Shown here piece after piece: positions 16,346 to 24,983 of a stretch of 64,000 bases of DNA. The notes under the pieces are model-generated. The model was given only the letters and a program-made list of their open reading frames with translations. It had not been told where the DNA came from and ran no database searches. This DNA is from Rhizobiales bacterium Y(2018) (lineage in GTDB: Bacteria; Pseudomonadota; Alphaproteobacteria; Rhizobiales; Aestuariivirgaceae). Made by a program: the position numbers and the translations under genes. Location: NCBI GenBank assembly GCA_005502925.1, contig SCPD01000003.1, positions 1 to 64,000 on the forward strand, in the 5' to 3' direction. Positions within the stretch are counted from its first letter, which is position 1. Each line of letters begins with the position of its first letter.

Positions 16346-16783
16346 TCAACGGCAGGGCAGCGTTTCGCCCGAATAGGTCACATAGGTGCCGGTATCGGGG
16401 TCGAAGGAGCGGTATTTGGCCGAGCAGTAGCTCACCCATTCGTCGCTGCCGACATCCGGACGCGCCGTCACGGTGACGCGCTCCTCGCCTCTCGGCACGA
16501 CATAGGCGGTCCGCTCGGTCCGCATGCAGTTGCCATAGGCTTCGTCATAGGCGTCGCGATAGCGCTCGTCGGCGCCGGCGCCGCCGGTGATGACGGTGTC
16601 GAGGGTCCCGATCACCACGCCGTCGATCAGGCCACGGCGTGGCGCTTCGGCGGCCGCGACGTCACGCGCATAAGCGGCACAAGCAGCCGGCCCCGCCGAC
16701 GCAACGGTAGGTGTGAAGCCGACGGCCAGTGCCGCGAGCGCCGCCGCCCCGAGCATAGGTTTGACCAGAGGTCGCATATTCAT
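16346..16783 (-). CDS. BA14K-like exported protein
   Basis: A 145-residue protein with a signal peptide (hydrophobic stretch at about 10-28, cleaved near ASAGPA). The C-terminus carries the BA14K signature: WVSYCSAKYRSFDPDTGTYV, YSG and a final PC. BA14K proteins were first described as Brucella immunoreactive lectin-like antigens and are common in this order. The middle has a Gly/Ala-rich segment (VVIGTLDTVITGGAGA) that could span a membrane. AGGAGG precedes the ATG by 5 bases. It is likely envelope-associated; its precise role is unknown. Confidence 0.75.
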   Translation of the reverse strand: MNMRPLVKPMLGAAALAALAVGFTPTVASAGPAACAAYARDVAAAEAPRRGLIDGVVIGTLDTVITGGAGADERYRDAYDEAYGNCMRTERTAYVVPRGEERVTVTARPDVGSDEWVSYCSAKYRSFDPDTGTYVTYSGETLPCR

Positions 16784-16906
16784 ATCATCCTCCTATTGCG
16801 GTTCACCGCCCTTGTTCGCTAACGGGTTCGTCTCAGCTCCGTTCCGAAAGAATGGCCTTTTCGCCGAGGGTGAATCTCGCCATAGGACGGGCATAAGGAT
16901 GCCCAA

Positions 16907-18181
16907 ATGACGCCACTCAATGTTCTTCTGATCGGTTCCGGCGGGCGCGAGCACGCGCTGGCCTGGGCGATCTCCGCCAGCCCGCTTCTTGGCCAGTTCT
17001 ATTGCGCGCCCGGCAATCCCGGCATCGCCGAACACGCGACCTGCGTGGCGCTCGATGTCGGCGATCATCAGGCCGTCGTCGCCTTCTGCCGCGACCACAA
17101 GATCGACTTCGTCGTGGTCGGGCCGGAAGCACCTCTGGTGGCGGGCATCGCCGATGATCTCCGCGCCGCCGGCTTCAAAGTCTTCGGTCCCTCCAGGGAA
17201 GCAGCCCAGCTCGAAGGCTCGAAGGGCTTCACCAAGGATTTCTGCGCCGAGTTCGACATCCCGACCGGCGCCTATGGCCGCTTCACCGACAAGGCCGCAG
17301 CGATCGCCTATGCGCAAGCGAAAGGCGCCCCCATCGTGATCAAGGCCGACGGGCTCGCCGCCGGCAAGGGTGTCACGGTGGCGATGAGCCTCGCCGAGGC
17401 GCTCGCCGCCATCGACGACATCTTCGCCGGGCAATTCGGCGCGGCCGAATGCGTGATCGAGGAATTCCTCGACGGCGAGGAAGCGAGCTTCTTCGCGCTC
17501 TGCGATGGCGAGCATGCGGTGGCGCTCGCCGCCGCCCAGGACCACAAGCGCGTCGGCGACGGCGATACCGGCCCCAATACCGGCGGCATGGGCGCTTATT
17601 CGCCGGCGCCTATCGTGACCGACGCCATGGCCGAGCGCGTGATGGCGGAAATCATCAGGCCGACCGTCGCCGGCATGGCGAAACGCGGCACACCGTTCAA
17701 AGGCGTGCTCTTCGCCGGGCTGATGATCGGCAGGAACGGCCCCAAGCTCATCGAGTACAATGTCCGTTTCGGCGATCCTGAATGCCAGGTGCTGATGCTG
17801 CGCCTCAAGGACGATCTGCTGACGCTGCTCATCGCTTCGGCCGACGGCACGCTCGACAAGGTCTCGGTGCGCTGGCGCAACGATACGGCACTTTCGATCG
17901 TGATGGCGACCAGGGGCTATCCGGGCGCCTATGGCAAGGGCAGCGAGATCCGCAATCTCGACAAGGCCGGTGAAGGCGACGATGTTGAGATCTTCCATGC
18001 CGGCACGGCGCTGAAGGACGGCAAGCTTGTCGCCAATGGCGGACGCGTATTGAATGTCTCCGCGCTTGGCAAGGATGCGGCCGCGGCGCAGCGGCGCGCC
18101 TATCAGGCGGTCGATCTCGTCGACTGGCCGGATGGATTCTGCCGCCGCGACATCGGCTGGCGGGCAGTGCAAGGACGATGA
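16907..18181 (+). CDS. purD: phosphoribosylamine-glycine ligase
   Basis: PurD (424 residues, standard length) joins glycine to phosphoribosylamine in purine synthesis using ATP. It begins [18 protein letters not shown], continues with [20 protein letters not shown] and the ATP-grasp core [33 protein letters not shown] and [13 protein letters not shown]. The stop overlaps the ATG of the cyclase gene by 4 bases, so the two are translationally coupled, an unusual partner for a purine enzyme. Confidence 0.97.
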   Translation: MTPLNVLLIGSGGREHALAWAISASPLLGQFYCAPGNPGIAEHATCVALDVGDHQAVVAFCRDHKIDFVVVGPEAPLVAGIADDLRAAGFKVFGPSREAAQLEGSKGFTKDFCAEFDIPTGAYGRFTDKAAAIAYAQAKGAPIVIKADGLAAGKGVTVAMSLAEALAAIDDIFAGQFGAAECVIEEFLDGEEASFFALCDGEHAVALAAAQDHKRVGDGDTGPNTGGMGAYSPAPIVTDAMAERVMAEIIRPTVAGMAKRGTPFKGVLFAGLMIGRNGPKLIEYNVRFGDPECQVLMLRLKDDLLTLLIASADGTLDKVSVRWRNDTALSIVMATRGYPGAYGKGSEIRNLDKAGEGDDVEIFHAGTALKDGKLVANGGRVLNVSALGKDAAAAQRRAYQAVDLVDWPDGFCRRDIGWRAVQGR

Positions 18182-19356
18182 CCGAAAATCTCACCTTCAT
18201 GACCGACTTCACGCGCTGGCTCGTTGAGGCGGCGCGGGCGACCCGCGACCAGCGGGCCGGCGAATTGCATCGGCTCCTGTGCGAGAAGCTCGTCGAGCTC
18301 GGCATTCCCTTGTGGCGTTCCTCGCTTGGCATCGAGCTTCTCAATCCCGAATTCGAAGGCGTGCAAGTCCGCTGGGTCGCGCATGAGGCGCATATCGAGA
18401 CTTTGCCGCGCGGCAGCGACGGCTCCGATTATGAAGGCAGCCCGGCAGAGATCGTCGACACGACGCGCAAACCCTTCCGCCGCAAGCTCGATACGAGCTC
18501 GTCCAACATGCCGCTGCTCGGCAAGCTCCACCGCGACGGCGCCACCGACTATTTCATCGCGCCCTTGCCCTTCCTCGACCAGGAACGGACGGCGCATCTT
18601 TCCTTTGCCACCCGCAAGCCCGGCGGCTTTTCCGATGCCGAGATCACGGCGCTCGGCGATGCGGCGATGCTCTTCAGTCCCTATGCCGAACGCTTCATGC
18701 TGAGGCGCAGCGCCGATACGCTGCTCACCACCTATGTCGGACGCCGCAGCGCCGGCAAGGTCCTCGAAGGCGCGCTCGACCGCGGCAAGGCGGAGATGAT
18801 CACCGCCAGCATCCTGATCGCCGACATGCGCGGCTTCACGCAATATTCCGATACCCGCCCGATCGCCAATGTGCTGTCGACGCTCAACGACTTCTTCGAT
18901 GCGCTGGTGGCGGCGATCGAGGCGCAAGGCGGCGAGGTGCTGAAGTTCATCGGCGACGCGCTGCTGGCGATCTTCCCGGCGAGCGACGGCCAGCCGGTGC
19001 CAACCAGGCCGGCGATCACCGCCGCCCTCGACATCCGGCAGCGGATCACCGCCCTCAATGTCGAGCGCGCCAAGGCCGCCCGCACCCAGATCCGCTTCGG
19101 CCTGGTGCTCGATGCCGGCGAAATCGCCTATGGCAATATCGGCAGCCGCACGCGGCTCGATTTCACCGCCATCGGCCCGGCGATCAATCATGCCAGCCGG
19201 CTGCTCGAGCTCGCCAAACGGCTCGATCGCGACATCGTCGTCTCCGAAAGCTTCGCCGCGGCGGCAGAAGGCTTCGACTTCCAGAATATCGGCCATCACA
19301 GATTGCGCGACATCGCCGAGATGCAGCCGGTATTTGCGATCGCGCAAGACGCTTGA
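18178..19356 (+). CDS. class III adenylate/guanylate cyclase
   Basis: A 392-residue protein. The C-terminal half is a class III nucleotide cyclase with all catalytic residues visible: metal-binding Asp216 ([13 protein letters not shown]) and Asp260 ([11 protein letters not shown]), and the transition-state pair Asn337/Arg341 (AINHASRLL). The Lys in EVLKFIGD and the Asp in RLDFTAIG are consistent with adenine recognition, so cAMP is the likely product. The N-terminal 170 residues ([45 protein letters not shown]) have no transmembrane segment and no sensor domain I can name, but the layout suggests a cytosolic input domain. It overlaps purD by 4 bases. Confidence 0.9.
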   Translation: MTENLTFMTDFTRWLVEAARATRDQRAGELHRLLCEKLVELGIPLWRSSLGIELLNPEFEGVQVRWVAHEAHIETLPRGSDGSDYEGSPAEIVDTTRKPFRRKLDTSSSNMPLLGKLHRDGATDYFIAPLPFLDQERTAHLSFATRKPGGFSDAEITALGDAAMLFSPYAERFMLRRSADTLLTTYVGRRSAGKVLEGALDRGKAEMITASILIADMRGFTQYSDTRPIANVLSTLNDFFDALVAAIEAQGGEVLKFIGDALLAIFPASDGQPVPTRPAITAALDIRQRITALNVERAKAARTQIRFGLVLDAGEIAYGNIGSRTRLDFTAIGPAINHASRLLELAKRLDRDIVVSESFAAAAEGFDFQNIGHHRLRDIAEMQPVFAIAQDA

Positions 19357-19411
19357 GCCGAAGGCTGCATTTGGCGAGAATGGCCGCTGAGCTTATCCGG
19401 GAGCCTGCGCC

Positions 19412-20311
19412 ATGTCGGATCTCTTTCCAAATACGCGGGAACATCGCGTAGAGACGGCTAAGGCCGAGATCTTCGCCCGCATCGGTGGCGACGGTCCACC
19501 TCTGCTGCTGCTCCATGGCTATCCACAGACCCATGCGATGTGGCATGCGGTGGCGCCGACGCTTATGGCGCACTACACCTGCGTGATGCCCGATCTGCGT
19601 GGTTACGGCTTCTCCTCCTGCCCCGCTAATACCCCCGATAACCGGCCCTATTCGAAACGGGTGATGGCCGAGGATATGCGGGCGCTGATGCATGGTCTCG
19701 GCCATGAGCGCTTTGCCGTCATCGGCCATGACCGCGGCGCCCGCGTCGGCTACCGGATGGCGCTCGATCATCCCTCGACCGTCACCCGCCTCGCCCTCAT
19801 CGACATCATATCGACCTGGGACATGTGGCACGGCTTCTCGGTGGCGCTCGCCATGAAGACCTATCACTGGCTGTTCCTGGCGCAGCCGCATCCCCTGCCG
19901 GAGATGCTGATCGAGCCGGCGCCCATCGGCTTCCTCGATTACACCATGGCGCGCTGGACCAAGGCCAAGGATCTCTCCGCCTTCGCGCCCGCGGCGCTCG
20001 CCGAATACCGCCTGCATTTCGCCACGCCCGAGCATATCCACGCGACCTGCAACGACTATCGTGCCGGCCAGAGCATCGATCTCGCCGATGACGAGGCGGA
20101 TCTGGCGGCGGGCCGCAAGATCACCTGTCCGCTGCTGGTGCTCTGGGGCGACAGCGGCATTCCGGGCGACATGAGCGATCCTTCCGCGTCCTGGCGGCGC
20201 TGGGCCGAGCAGGTCGAGACCGGCATCGTCGCCGGCGGCCATTTTCTGGCGGAGGAGAATCCGCAAGCGACACTCGATCAACTCCTGCCCTTCCTCGCCC
20301 GAAAGAAATGA
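19412..20311 (+). CDS. haloacetate/fluoroacetate dehalogenase-like hydrolase
   Basis: This 299-residue alpha/beta hydrolase matches the fluoroacetate dehalogenase FAcD of Rhodopseudomonas palustris (recalled from literature) with a constant offset of three residues along its length. Nucleophile Asp107 and Arg108/Arg111 are in GHDRGARVGYR, acid Asp131 in LIDII, catalytic His277 in AGGHFLAEE. The halide pocket His152/Trp153 (TYHWLFLAQP), Trp182 (RWTKAKDLSAF) and Tyr216 (CNDYRAG) are all present. These enzymes replace halide on 2-haloacids with hydroxyl through an aspartyl ester. An epoxide-hydrolase-type relative would not keep this set. The next gene overlaps by 4 bases. The natural substrate may be a different 2-haloacid. 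Confidence 0.85.
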   Translation: MSDLFPNTREHRVETAKAEIFARIGGDGPPLLLLHGYPQTHAMWHAVAPTLMAHYTCVMPDLRGYGFSSCPANTPDNRPYSKRVMAEDMRALMHGLGHERFAVIGHDRGARVGYRMALDHPSTVTRLALIDIISTWDMWHGFSVALAMKTYHWLFLAQPHPLPEMLIEPAPIGFLDYTMARWTKAKDLSAFAPAALAEYRLHFATPEHIHATCNDYRAGQSIDLADDEADLAAGRKITCPLLVLWGDSGIPGDMSDPSASWRRWAEQVETGIVAGGHFLAEENPQATLDQLLPFLARKK

Positions 20312-21387
20312 TGGTGCAGGATATCGATCGCCAAACGGCTTTTTCAGGCACCCGCCCGGCCTCGGACGAGATCGATGCGGCGCGCCTGGCGCATTATCTC
20401 GGCCGTCATGTCGCAGGCTTTCGCGGGCCCCTCACTCTGTCGCGCTTCAAGGGCGGGCAGTCCAATCCGACCTATCTCGTGACGGCGGAGAGTGGGCGTT
20501 ATGTGGTGCGCCGCAAGCCGCAGGGGAAACTCCTGCCCTCGGCCCATGCCATCGAGCGCGAATACCGGGTGACCGCGGCTTTGGCGCGCGTGGACTTCCC
20601 GGTCGCGCGGCCTTTGCATTACTGCACCGACACGAGCGTCATCGGCACCGAATTCTATCTGATGGAGCATGTCGAGGGGCGGGTCTTCTGGGAACCTTGG
20701 GCGCCGGGCCTCGCTGCCGATGAGCGGGCGCAGCTCTTCGGCGCGCTCAACCGGACCATCGCCCGGCTGCACAAGCTCGACGCCGGCGCATTCGGGCTCG
20801 CCGATTTCGGCAAGGGCGAAGGTTATGTGGCACGCCAGATCAAGCGCTGGTCGGAGCAATATCGTGCCTCGGCGAGCGAGCTTATCCCCGAAATGGACCG
20901 GCTCATCGCCTGGCTGCCGCAGGCCTGCCCGGCCCAGAGCGCGACGGCGATTGTCCATGGCGATTTCCGTCTCGATAATTGCATCATCGCCCCCGACCAC
21001 CCACGCATTGCGGCGGTGCTCGACTGGGAATTGGCGACGCTCGGCGATCCGTTTGCCGACTATACTTACCATCTCATGATGTGGTGGATGCCCAGATCCC
21101 CGCGCGGCGGCGGCGTCGGCTCGCTGCTGGGCCATGAACGCGACCCTGGAATTCCGGCGATCGAGGCCTATATCGAGGAATACTGCACTCTCACTGGACG
21201 CGACGGTATCCCCGATCTCGATGTCTATCTCGCCTACAATTTCTTCCGTATCGCTGCCATCCTGCAAGGCATCAGCGGGCGGGTGCGTGACGGCACCGCC
21301 GCCAACCGCAATGCGGCGCTCATGGCAAGCGAGGTCCGGCCCTTGGCCGAGACCGCCTGGCGTTTCGCCCGGCAGGCGGGAGCCTGA
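20308..21387 (+). CDS. APH-type phosphotransferase family protein (ACAD10/11 N-terminal-like)
   Basis: A 359-residue protein of the aminoglycoside phosphotransferase/choline kinase fold. Marks are the nucleotide-loop region LSRFKGGQSNPTYLV, RRKPQGKLLPSAH, the catalytic loop VHGDFRLDNCI and metal Asp in VLDWELATLGDP. This subgroup resembles the kinase part of ACAD10/11, which phosphorylates 4-hydroxyacyl-CoA compounds, rather than antibiotic kinases. It overlaps the dehalogenase-like gene (AATGATG) and is followed 3 bases later by the patatin gene, so the three form one operon, possibly for unusual hydroxy- or halo-acyl catabolism (inference). Confidence 0.85.
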   Translation: MMVQDIDRQTAFSGTRPASDEIDAARLAHYLGRHVAGFRGPLTLSRFKGGQSNPTYLVTAESGRYVVRRKPQGKLLPSAHAIEREYRVTAALARVDFPVARPLHYCTDTSVIGTEFYLMEHVEGRVFWEPWAPGLAADERAQLFGALNRTIARLHKLDAGAFGLADFGKGEGYVARQIKRWSEQYRASASELIPEMDRLIAWLPQACPAQSATAIVHGDFRLDNCIIAPDHPRIAAVLDWELATLGDPFADYTYHLMMWWMPRSPRGGGVGSLLGHERDPGIPAIEAYIEEYCTLTGRDGIPDLDVYLAYNFFRIAAILQGISGRVRDGTAANRNAALMASEVRPLAETAWRFARQAGA

Positions 21388-21390
21388 GCG

Positions 21391-22227
21391 ATGAGCACGC
21401 CCCGCATCGGCCTGGCGCTGGGCGGCGGTGCGGCGCGCGGCCTCGCCCATATCCCCATGCTCGAAGTCTTCGACGAGCTGGGCCTCAAGCCGTCGATCAT
21501 CGCCGGCTCCAGTTTCGGCGCCCTGGTCGGAGCGGCCTATGCGTCGGGCGTCCCGGCCAAGGAGATCGGCGATCATGCCCGCCAGATCCTCGCCAACAAG
21601 GTGCAGGCGGCGAAGTATCTGTTCGGGGTCAAAGGCGCCCGGCTCGGCGACCTCCTGACACGCCGCAGCTTCACCTCACTGCAGATCGACGGCGAGCAGC
21701 TGACGAACTTCGTCCTGCCCGACGGCGTCGCCCTGCGCGTCGAGGACACCCAGATCCCGCTGCGCATCGTCACCACCGATTTCAGCGAAAGGCGCGAGCA
21801 TGTCATTGCGTCAGGTCCGCTGCGCCAGGCGGTCGCCGCCTCGATCGCCATACCGGGGCTCATCTCGGCGCCCACCATCGATGGCCGCCTCTATGTCGAT
21901 GGCGGTATCACCAATCCGGTGCCCTTCGATCATGTGCGCGAGGGCAGCGACATCACCGTCGCCATCGACGTCACCGGCCGGATGCGTGAGCCCAGGCGCG
22001 GCCATCACAGCAATATGGAGCTCGCCATCGGCTCGATGCTGATCATGTTCCATCAGATCGCGGTGCTGCGCCGGCAACAGAATCCGCCCGACATCTACAT
22101 CACGCCGCCGATCGAGCGTTATCTCGCCAATGACTTTTTCCGCATCACCGAGATGATCGAAGCCGCCTCCAAGTCCAAGGACGAGCTCAAGCGCGCGCTC
22201 GAAATGCGAATCGAAAGAATCACTTAG
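21391..22227 (+). CDS. patatin-like phospholipase (RssA-like)
   Basis: A 278-residue cytosolic patatin domain with the oxyanion loop GLALGGGAARGLAHI, nucleophile serine in GSSFGALVGAAYASG and catalytic Asp in YVDGGITNPVP. Length and sequence fit the RssA/YchK group of bacterial serine lipid hydrolases. It follows the kinase gene after 3 bases and converges on tadA. The lipid substrate is unknown. Confidence 0.9.
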   Translation: MSTPRIGLALGGGAARGLAHIPMLEVFDELGLKPSIIAGSSFGALVGAAYASGVPAKEIGDHARQILANKVQAAKYLFGVKGARLGDLLTRRSFTSLQIDGEQLTNFVLPDGVALRVEDTQIPLRIVTTDFSERREHVIASGPLRQAVAASIAIPGLISAPTIDGRLYVDGGITNPVPFDHVREGSDITVAIDVTGRMREPRRGHHSNMELAIGSMLIMFHQIAVLRRQQNPPDIYITPPIERYLANDFFRITEMIEAASKSKDELKRALEMRIERIT

Positions 22228-22249
22228 GGCGTGAAGCTCAGATGTTGTT

Positions 22250-22729
22250 TCAGCCGCGCCGGTCGCGGAAGAACGCCTTGAGCAATTGCCGGCCCTTGGC
22301 CTCGCTCAAACCGCCATACACCTCAGGGCTGTGGTGGCAGGTCTCCTGGTTGAAGAAGCGGGGGCCATGCTCGACGCCGCCCATCTTCTCGTCCCCGGCC
22401 GCGAAATAGAGCCGTCTCAGCCTGGCGAAGGAGATCGCCGCCGCGCACATGGCGCAGGGCTCGAGCGTCACATAGATATCGAGGCCCACCAGCCGCTCGC
22501 TGCCGAGCTTCGCCGCGGCCTCGCGGATGGCGAGAAGCTCGGCATGCGCCGTCGGGTCCTTCAGCTCCAAAGTGCGATTACCGGCCCTTGCCATGATAGT
22601 GCCCGACTGATCGACGATGACACAGCCGATCGGGACCTCGCCGCGCCGTCCGGCCGATTCGGCCTCGGCGAAAGCGAGGGACATGGGGTCCGGGGTTGGT
22701 TCTGACGGCGGGGTGTGCTTCATGCTCAT
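22250..22729 (-). CDS. tadA: tRNA-specific adenosine deaminase
   Basis: A zinc deaminase that makes inosine at position 34 of tRNA-Arg(ACG). Zinc and catalytic residues are in HAELLAIREA and PCAMCAAAI, and GGVEHGPRFFN is typical of TadA. Possible starts are GTG 22735, ATG 22729 and ATG 22723; none has a strong ribosome site, so the N-terminus is uncertain by a few residues. It is divergent from rluB with a gap of only about 26 bases, so the two promoters must overlap each gene's 5' end. Confidence 0.92.
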   Translation of the reverse strand: MSMKHTPPSEPTPDPMSLAFAEAESAGRRGEVPIGCVIVDQSGTIMARAGNRTLELKDPTAHAELLAIREAAAKLGSERLVGLDIYVTLEPCAMCAAAISFARLRRLYFAAGDEKMGGVEHGPRFFNQETCHHSPEVYGGLSEAKGRQLLKAFFRDRRG

Positions 22730-22755
22730 CTGCACATGAACGCGAAAGGGGTCCG

Positions 22756-23571
22756 ATGGTCAAGGAAAGCGCATTTGAAGGTGAACGCATCGCCAAGGCG
22801 ATCGCCCGGGCCGGCCTGTGCTCCAGGCGCGACGCCGAGCGGCTGATCGGCGAAGGCCGGGTCAAGCTCAATGGCAAGGTGCTCAGGTCTCCCGCCGTCA
22901 ATGTGAAGCCCTCCGACGATGTCCGCATCGACGGACAGGCCTTGCCGCAGAAGGAGGAAAGCCGGCTGTGGCGCTATCACAAGCCGGCCGGCCTGGTGAC
23001 CAGCCACAAGGACCCGGAAGGCCGTCGCACCGTCTTCGATGCGCTGCGCGAGCAATTGCCGCGGGTGATCTCGATCGGCCGGCTCGATATCAATACCGAG
23101 GGCCTCTTGCTTCTCACCAATGACGGCGAGCTGGCCCGGCTTCTGGAGCTCCCGGCCACCGGCTGGGTGCGGCGCTACCGGGTGCGCGCCTATGGCAAGC
23201 CAGACCCCGCCGCCTTGGCCAAGCTCGCCGGCGGACTCACCATCGAGGGCATCCATTACGGCCCGATCGAAGCCACGCTCGACAAGGCGCAGGGCGACAA
23301 TGCCTGGCTCAATATCGCCATCCGGGAAGGCAAGAACCGCGAGGTGAAGAAGATCTGCGAGCATCTGGGGCTCACGGTGAACCGCCTCATCCGCATCGCC
23401 TTCGGGCCGTTTCAGCTCGGCGATCTCGAACGCGGCGGCATCTCCGAAGTGCCGGCCAAGGTCCTGGCCGAGCAGCTGGGGCGCAAGGTTACGGTGCCGG
23501 AGCGCGGCCCCCGGCATCGCCGAGACAAGGCGGAGCAGCGGCAGAGCCCGGAGCGCAAGCCGAGGGCTTGA
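22756..23571 (+). CDS. rluB: 23S rRNA pseudouridine synthase B family
   Basis: A 271-residue RsuA/RluB-family enzyme. It has an N-terminal S4 RNA-binding domain (RIAKAIARAGLCSRRDAERLI, then GEGRVKLNG), the catalytic motif GRLDINTEGLLLLTNDGE and the REGKNREVKKICEHLGL segment, and a basic C-terminal tail. RluB modifies U2605 of 23S rRNA in E. coli; RluE/F or RsuA assignment is less likely because of the context with tadA and rsmD. The ATG at 22756 was chosen since an in-frame extension would overlap tadA. Confidence 0.92.
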   Translation: MVKESAFEGERIAKAIARAGLCSRRDAERLIGEGRVKLNGKVLRSPAVNVKPSDDVRIDGQALPQKEESRLWRYHKPAGLVTSHKDPEGRRTVFDALREQLPRVISIGRLDINTEGLLLLTNDGELARLLELPATGWVRRYRVRAYGKPDPAALAKLAGGLTIEGIHYGPIEATLDKAQGDNAWLNIAIREGKNREVKKICEHLGLTVNRLIRIAFGPFQLGDLERGGISEVPAKVLAEQLGRKVTVPERGPRHRRDKAEQRQSPERKPRA

Positions 23572-23782
23572 TCACCTGGCCCCTCCTGCGCTATCGAGAC
23601 GCGCCATGACGCGCAAACCGACCATCACGCAACAAACGACCGGCAATATCCGGCGTGCGATCTGCTGCGCGTGATGGCGAGACCCAGCTTCTAAAACCTC
23701 CCACACACCTTCAGTGCCCGCCTCAACCCGGCGGGGCTTGTCATTGTCCGAACTCCCCGCTTCACTTTCACGGAGAGTTCCT

Positions 23783-24415
23783 ATGACCGATACCTCAAGT
23801 CTTGCTCCCATCTTCATCACCGCCATGGGTTTCGGCCTCGCCGTTGCCGCTCCGGTCGGTCCGATGGCTATTCTGTGCATGCGGCGCAGCCTCGCCGAGG
23901 GCTGGCGCCCAGGCCTCGCCACCGGCTTCGGCATCGCAGCCGGCGATGGCCTCTATGCCGCCGTGGCGGCTTTGGGCCTCACCGGCATTTCGGAATTCAT
24001 GCTGGCCTATGACCGGCCGCTCCATCTCGCCGCCGGCCTGTTCCTGATCTATCTCGGGCTCAAGACCTTCTGGCGCCGTCCAGCGGAGAACGGAGCGCTG
24101 CCGGCGCCGTCAGCGGTTTCGACCTTCCGAGCCTTCTGGGGCTCGCTGCTCCTCACTCTCACCAACCCGCCGACCATCATCATGTTCGCCGCGATCTTCG
24201 CCGCTCTGGCGCCCAAGGGTGGCTTCGAACCGGCCACCGCGGCGGCGACCGTCTCCGGCGTGACGCTGGGCTCGCTTCTGTGGTGGGTCTTCATCGTCGG
24301 CGGAGTCACCCTCTTCCGCCACGCGCTCGGCCGGCGCGTACGCCTGTGGATCGACCGGATTGCCGGCTCGTTCCTCGTGTTTTTCGGTGTGGCCGAAATC
24401 CGCCGCGGCCTGTAG
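23783..24415 (+). CDS. LysE-family translocator
   Basis: A 210-residue inner-membrane exporter of the LysE/RhtB family with about six helices. The motif GLAVAAPVGPMAILCMRRSLAEG near the N-terminus, FLIYLGLKTFW and LTLTNPPTIIMFAAIFA are typical. GGAGAG precedes the ATG. It sits between rluB and rsmD, which are often adjacent in this order, so it may be a later insertion. The exported amino acid or metabolite cannot be told. The 211-base gap before it shows no gene or recognisable riboswitch. Confidence 0.9.
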   Translation: MTDTSSLAPIFITAMGFGLAVAAPVGPMAILCMRRSLAEGWRPGLATGFGIAAGDGLYAAVAALGLTGISEFMLAYDRPLHLAAGLFLIYLGLKTFWRRPAENGALPAPSAVSTFRAFWGSLLLTLTNPPTIIMFAAIFAALAPKGGFEPATAAATVSGVTLGSLLWWVFIVGGVTLFRHALGRRVRLWIDRIAGSFLVFFGVAEIRRGL

Positions 24416-24425
24416 GAAGTCCCGC

Positions 24426-24983
24426 ATGCGCATCATCGGCGGCAAATTCAAAGGACACGGGCTTGCAGGCCCCAAAGGGCAAGCGACGCGGCCAACCTCG
24501 GACCGGGTGCGTGAATCGATCTTCAACATCCTGGCGCATGGGGTGGACGGCTTTTCGCTCGAAGGGGCGCGTGTCCTCGATCTCTTCGCCGGCACCGGCG
24601 CCATGGGACTCGAAGCTTTGTCGCGCGGCGCCCGCTTCTGCCAGTTCGTTGACGACTCGGCGGAAGCGCGCGGCGTCATCCGCCGCAATGCCGATGCGCT
24701 GGGCGTCATCGGCCAATGCAAGATCTGGCGGCGCGATGCGGTGAAGCTCGGCCCGGCGGCACCGCAGCCCGGCTTCGATCTCATTTTCGCCGACCCGCCC
24801 TACAACAAGGACCTCGGCAGCAAGGCACTCACCTCGCTGGTCGCCGGCCAATGGTTCAACCCGCAAGCCCTGGTCGTGGTGGAAGAAGCCGAGAAAGCCA
24901 CCCTCGCCTGCCCGCCGGAGCTCACCGAGCTCGACCGGCGCGTCTATGGCGACACGCAGATCCTGATCGCGCGAGCTGCTTAA
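24426..24983 (+). CDS. rsmD: 16S rRNA (guanine966-N2)-methyltransferase
   Basis: A 185-residue SAM-dependent methyltransferase. The start MRIIGGKFKGHGL, RPTSDRVRESIFNIL, the SAM motif VLDLFAGTGAMGLEALSRGA and the catalytic FADPPYNKD are diagnostic of RsmD. It begins 10 bases after the LysE gene and its stop overlaps the stop of the convergent GlxA-type regulator by 4 bases, leaving no room for a terminator. Confidence 0.95.
   Translation: MRIIGGKFKGHGLAGPKGQATRPTSDRVRESIFNILAHGVDGFSLEGARVLDLFAGTGAMGLEALSRGARFCQFVDDSAEARGVIRRNADALGVIGQCKIWRRDAVKLGPAAPQPGFDLIFADPPYNKDLGSKALTSLVAGQWFNPQALVVVEEAEKATLACPPELTELDRRVYGDTQILIARAA

Noticed and set aside
22228-24420. CRISPR or phage features in the tadA-rsmD region
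   Set aside because: No regular repeat array, integrase or structural phage gene is visible here or elsewhere in the window.
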